Shown one piece after another: positions 59,426 through 64,000 of a DNA stretch of 64,000 nucleotides. This DNA comes from Aphelenchoides besseyi. Taxonomy: Eukaryota > Nematoda > Chromadorea > Rhabditida > Aphelenchoididae. The notes below the pieces were generated by a model. The model was not told where the DNA came from and did not search any database. It was given only the letters and a program-made list of their open reading frames with translations. Position 1 is the first letter of the stretch, and every line of letters begins with the position of its first letter. Made by a program: the position numbers and the translations under genes. The stretch lies in assembly GCA_024699855.1 (NCBI GenBank), contig JAMPIQ010000002.1:2728001-2792000 (forward strand). The letters are read 5' to 3'.

Positions 59426-60525
59426 GTCTATGGCCACTGAAATTGAATTTAATCCACATCTTATCTTCTTAATTAAACCGTTGAGCTTATCATTCACGCG
59501 CATCAACTAATTGAAAGCCCACGAGTTTTCAGCTCGAGTCACTTCTTTGTCTAATCTTACGGTTCCAATTAAACTCGTGTCCATTCGCTTCTCGAATTTC
59601 ATACCCAAGATTTTCGAATTGCCTACAAAAACGTAATTGAAATCGGCACGACATCCCCACGATTAAGGTCGTTATTTCTGGCCATATAATTAAACATGTT
59701 GCTCTAAGTATATTTCCATCCACTTGTTCGTTACATGCTCTTGACCAACAAAGTTCATCAAATCTTTCATGAGTAAAAAGTTTATTTGCATAAACATGTC
59801 AACATTAAAAATTGGTCTGGAGGACGAGTTAAGGTATAAAAAACGTGGAGACTTAAGATGTCGGATAGTCCCGTCTAAATGTCAAGAATCAATGTTGTTA
59901 GAAGTTACAAGTACACTTACGATCGAGTTCGTTCCCAATGATCAAGGCTGAACTGGAGCTCATTCCGTTCATACGTTCCATGAATGTGCCGAAGGACACA
60001 AAGCTGGTTGTGAGTCTAGCGAACTGTTGGGCCAAATGTTGAGCTCCGGGCTTTGCAAAAACCAAGAAGTACCCGGAGCGATCGCTCAGGGTGAAACGGC
60101 AAACCGGTTCATCGAGATCGACGTTTCCGGTCCACTCCGATGAGTCTAATCGGGTGACCATGAGCTCACAATTTGTCGAGTTTGCCCAAATGCTCGCGGG
60201 CAAACTGGCAAATTTTGAGTAGAGCTGAAAACAAAGAAGTTCAAAACAAGAGAATGAAGCTTACCGTTACGTAGTCGTAGTAGAGGAATTGAGGTTTCTT
60301 GATTAACTCCAACATGACCAACGTTTCCTTCGAACGCTCGTCTTCGGATTCGAGCGGGTTGGTGGCGGCGAACACGGCTAGAATCAGCATGGAACCGGGT
60401 GCTGGGAAGTTTCAGGATTCCGGACGACCGGTTTCATCCTGCAATTGTTCGAAACCCGGATAATAGACAATATTCATGATAATAAATGAGTACTTAGCGT
60501 ACGACACAAATTTCTATTAAGCCGA
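59144..60525 (-). repeat. Right arm of the inverted duplication
   Basis: Reverse complement of 1-1391. The breakpoint at ~59144 lies just inside the intron after the second LIM exon; the other end is at or beyond ~60525, since the left arm runs off the window. Confidence 0.85.
59690..60477 (-). pseudogene. Unknown protein, right copy with premature stop
   Basis: Same exon structure as 49-698 (60477-60265, 60224-59921, 59874-59690). The first exon meets TGA after 21 codons (GRPES, then stop) where the other copy reads through. Downstream the frame is open and continues past the point where the left copy ends, adding 44 residues (to IYLEQHV and TAA at 59692-59690). A later ATG in the frame (MLILAVFAATNPLESEDER) could restart translation and would give a hydrophobic N-terminus. 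So it is either an inactivated copy or a gene with a new start. Confidence 0.6.
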
Positions 60526-62102
60526 CCTAGCGAACTGATTTTGGGGTCGTGAATTAGTCGATGGACAGTTGGCGCAAGAATATGATGACGCAACAACAAA
60601 ACAACGAGAACGTATCTTACGCACAAGACCACGAGGCATCTTTTACGCGACAAACTCGATTCGTCAATGTTAGAATGACCTGCGAATCATAGAAAGGGGC
60701 ATTTCTAAACGATGTTATTCCGAGCTCTTACCACAGGTAACATGGCCTGGAAGATGCTGTGTTATTGATCTATAGGTGGGCGTCTCGGCAGAAAAACATT
60801 GACCTGAAGATCGGTTGCGCAGTCTCCAAGGCGATTACGCTCCATGGCATGTTTTTCAGACGAGTAGCGTTGGTCCCCGCGGTTTTCATTAACCTAAAGG
60901 TATTTTCGTTCAAACACGAAGAAAGACGTCAAATGTCGTATTGTTTGAAACGCCGGAAAACGGAATTTAATTTGTGCATACTTTTGTTTAGAATTTTAAA
61001 TCATTTTCACATGGAAAATCGCTGACGTAGTTCGATTTCAATGGAGTGACTTACGCCAAAATCAATAACTTTCTTCGGAATGCGAATTAGGACTTCAAAT
61101 TTGGCACAATGATGTGTGATAACTTTCCGCATGATGCCGTTTTTTTGTTTTCTAAAATCCAAGACTTTTGAGAACGATTAATTGAAGTGAGCGACTTGCT
61201 CGAAAATTTGAAAAAAACTTATTGCTTGTTGTCTTAATGATATCGCAACCAAAAGAGTTGTTCGATAGTTCATTCGATAGCTCTTTGAAATCTCTGCAAA
61301 TACTGTTAAAAACAAATCGAAACTTTTTACAGACGCCCGATTATTTGACGTTCAAACTCCGTCGATAGATTTTTCAAACCCTCAGATGTCGTTGTGTCGT
61401 CAGCTGTCTTCACTAACTTTTTACTAGGCTATTTCTCTACACTCCAGATCAATGTAGTAAATGCCGGTAATAAAACTCACACCGCTATCGGCAGTTTCCG
61501 ATTATGCGTTCTCGTTCTGATATTCTAAAATACATTGGTCAGAATTTGCTCTTTCGAGTGAACATTCATCAAGCAATAAAGATAAAAGCGTTAAGAGCAA
61601 AATACGACTTCTTGACCTGTTTATCTTTGGGTTGTAGCGTCAATTTGCTTTTGATCCACAGACGTGCTCTCTGATTACTCAGAGACGTTCGAAAATAATT
61701 TCATTATCGTTCTTTGTCTGCAGCCGATCGTTTTGAGTGGATGTTTAAAAACGGAAATTTGACTACAAATCAACCAAGGGTCTTCTGTTTAATTGAGCGT
61801 TTGCCACGATTTTTCATAAGACCCGGAATACTCGAGAACGATAATCTAGAGAACCCTGAAAAGTTAAGAACTGACAATCAACAATCGCAACTTGTCAGTC
61901 TTCTCTAATGCCGTTTAAGTTAGTCTTAAGGGCAATTACAAAAATCTGCGGTCGGAAGCCAAATCAATTCATCTGAAGGAGATTAGCAGAACCGAATATC
62001 TGAAGAACAAATTCAGTTTTCTTCTTGTTTTCGTCCACTTTCGAATTCATTCAAGTTTTTACGTTAAAAACGCTAATGCGTAGAAGCGAATAAGTCGATC
62101 GA
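60478..62102. other. Intergenic region
   Basis: No gene, tRNA or mobile element that I can support between the duplication arm and the receptor cyclase. Confidence 0.4.
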
Positions 62103-64000
62103 ATGTTTTGGTTTTTATTGTCAGTTTGTTTTTTTCGATTATCTTCTTCACAGGTCAGTCAATGAACGATACTTAGCAATATGATCTTAAAGTTTAGATT
62201 GTTAACATCAAAGTCGGTTTGTTGATGCCTCAAGGAACAGAACTCGACGACGATGTCGGTTTCTACACAACTGCGGGCGCCGTAATAGCTTCGTTAAACC
62301 GGGCAAAAGAACGTCAAGTGTACAATCCGTCACTTATCAACATCACGTAAAAAAACTGACTCGCGACCATTAGTTAATTTTCTTTTAGTTTTGCGTGGTA
62401 TTACGATCAATGTGACGAGTCAAAGGCGGTCGGTCAAGCTGCTCAATTGATTAAACGAGATGAAGTCTCTGCGATATTCGGTCTGTAAGGAGTTTCTTAT
62501 CAGTTAAAATTCAGCAACCGAATTAGTGCCGAGTGTTTATTTATGTTCAGAAATCCAAAAATAATTTTTGTACAGAGGGGAATATTGACAAAATTCGTTT
62601 GATTAGCAACGTGTAAAATGAATAAAAGAACAAAAAAGAACGGAAGTGTGTGTAAAGGCTTTTGCTTTTATATCACAAGTAGGGAGTTGGAAACGGAAGA
62701 GAAAAGGAGAGAGCGGCGAAAGTTTCATAATGTTTCAAAAATTACACAATGAATTTCAATGATTAAGTTCACGAAATATTACAGGTCCGACTTGTCCTGA
62801 AAGTGAGTTTGACAAGAGAATTAAGGAAACAATGAGATTCAGGCGCAAGAGCTGTGAGTTCACTGTCAAGTTACGAAAGTATCCCAACGTTTCTGTTCGG
62901 AGCTCCGATGCCTCTCGATTTCTCGTCAAATCAAACACCACCGTTGTATCCGACGAGCTTTCCCACTGCTGGAACGGTCCTAGGAACAGTTGTTGCTTTG
63001 GCGAACGTACTGAATCAATACAATTGGACGCAAGTTGGCTATTTGATGACCGGAAGCAAAGAACCCACTGAAAGTATACCTACTTGTGCCTACATATCAG
63101 AACAAATTGAAGTAATTATTGGAACTTCAGCGGTTTGATTTCTTGATTTCAGCGCGGTAGCACTTATTTGGCGAACATCACGGATTCTTATTCGAGACAA
63201 GTGTCCGACACATCAGTTAGTGGATTGAAAGCAGCATTGAAACCGTTTAAATCGAGAGCTCGAAGTAAGAAAGCTGTGTAGTTGCTTATCCAAACTTTCT
63301 TTTAGTCATTGTCGTTTGCTTGGAAGTTGCGGAACACAAGAAAAACTTGATGTTGGCAGCCATCGAAAATGGCATGATCAATCGAGAATACGTTTTCTTG
63401 TTCATTCAAGCATCAACTTCAATGCTAAGATTTGGTTCGTTTCTTCGCTTATTTTCGTGTAATCGAATTTCAGGTGATCCGCCGTTTTGGGTCGAAGCGG
63501 ATGGCAAAGACAATTTGGCGGTGAAAGAGGCGTGTAAAAATGTCATGATCGTATGTCTATTAAGTATGTTGTGTAATCAATTGTTGTTTAGATGGACAAG
63601 TACACAAATGACACGGACAATGCATTGCTTATAAAACAGGAAATTGCCGATTACATACACGGTTGGCCGTTCTACTGCAACAATTGTTCCTCGAATGTTA
63701 ACGTTAGTTTGTTAATCAAAAATCACTGCATTGAAATCTCAGGCATCGTCGTTTGCCGTTGCACTGGCTGACGCGTTCAGCATCTATTTGACGATATTGA
63801 ATCAAACTTATGTGCGAGATGGAGTTAAACAACTAAAAAATGGATCGTTAATTTCTCAATACTTGAAAACCAATTCAATCGATATCCCAAGTAGTTTCCA
63901 GATCACTAGACGAATATAAGTAATGTGCATTTAGCGCTTTTTGGAACAATGTTTACGTTGACGAAAGGAATTCGAGCTTCCCGGTATTTTCTTTCCGGTT
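62103..64000 (+). CDS. Receptor guanylate cyclase, extracellular ligand-binding part (gene continues past the edge)
   Basis: Exons 62103-62153, 62198-62346, 62389-62480, 62785-62802, 62843-63111, 63153-63264, 63306-63434, 63474-63550, 63592-63702, 63743-63890 and 63935-64000 onward. A signal peptide (MFWFLLSVCFFRLSSSQ) precedes an ANF-receptor (periplasmic-binding-like) ectodomain. It has VNIKVGLLMPQ, a tiny 18-base exon completing FGPTCPES, PTFLFGAPMPLDF, YPTSFPTAGTVLGTVVALA, NWTQVGYLM and IIVVCLEVAEHKKNLM. This order fits nematode gcy receptors, which sense chemicals or gases in neurons and make cGMP. The membrane span, kinase-homology and cyclase domains lie outside the window, so the class rests on the ectodomain only. 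The last junction (63890/63935) is the least certain. Confidence 0.8.

Overview
The window is nuclear DNA of a nematode. The grounds are very short GT-AG introns (mostly 33-60 nt), TTTCAG acceptors placed a few bases before start codons as in spliced-leader trans-splicing, a ShK peptide gene, an SH2 plus Fer-type kinase with a lysine-rich tail, a receptor guanylate cyclase and several secreted cysteine-rich proteins with no recognisable wider relatives. The species cannot be named from sequence alone. Exon models were built by hand from splice sites and reading phase, so single boundaries may be off by a few bases.

Left part (1-9.2 kb): one arm of an inverted duplication (an unknown gene plus a truncated LIM-only gene), a ShK peptide gene, a small basic secreted peptide, a single-pass membrane protein, a 0.85 kb palindrome carrying a tRNA-like head, a class 3 lipase and a seven-exon gene of unknown function. 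10-18.4 kb: a tandem duplication of a secreted cysteine-rich gene whose second copy is split by a decayed RTE-type non-LTR retrotransposon, followed by a Thr-rich secreted gene. 18.4-27 kb: a C-poor, gene-free block, a four-TM protein and a decayed APMAP/strictosidine-synthase-like pseudogene.

Middle (27-43 kb): a single-pass membrane protein with a 1.2 kb intron, a secreted Cys-rich acidic protein, a BPTF/NURF-1 homologue on the minus strand that covers only the N-terminal half of the family, a membrane protein with broken-looking downstream exons, and the SH2-kinase.

Right part (44-64 kb): an unknown gene, a stonin (UNC-41 type) endocytic adaptor with a tRNA-Leu(AAG) inside one intron, a secreted Cys-rich protein, a Gi/o-class G-alpha subunit, the intact LIM-only gene with the second arm of the inverted duplication, and the ligand-binding part of a receptor guanylate cyclase running off the right edge. 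Stonin (synaptic vesicle endocytosis), G-alpha and receptor cyclase would all fit neurons, but nothing in the sequence shows that they are co-regulated. I see no operon-like gene cluster with confidence, no CRISPR and no bacterial insert.
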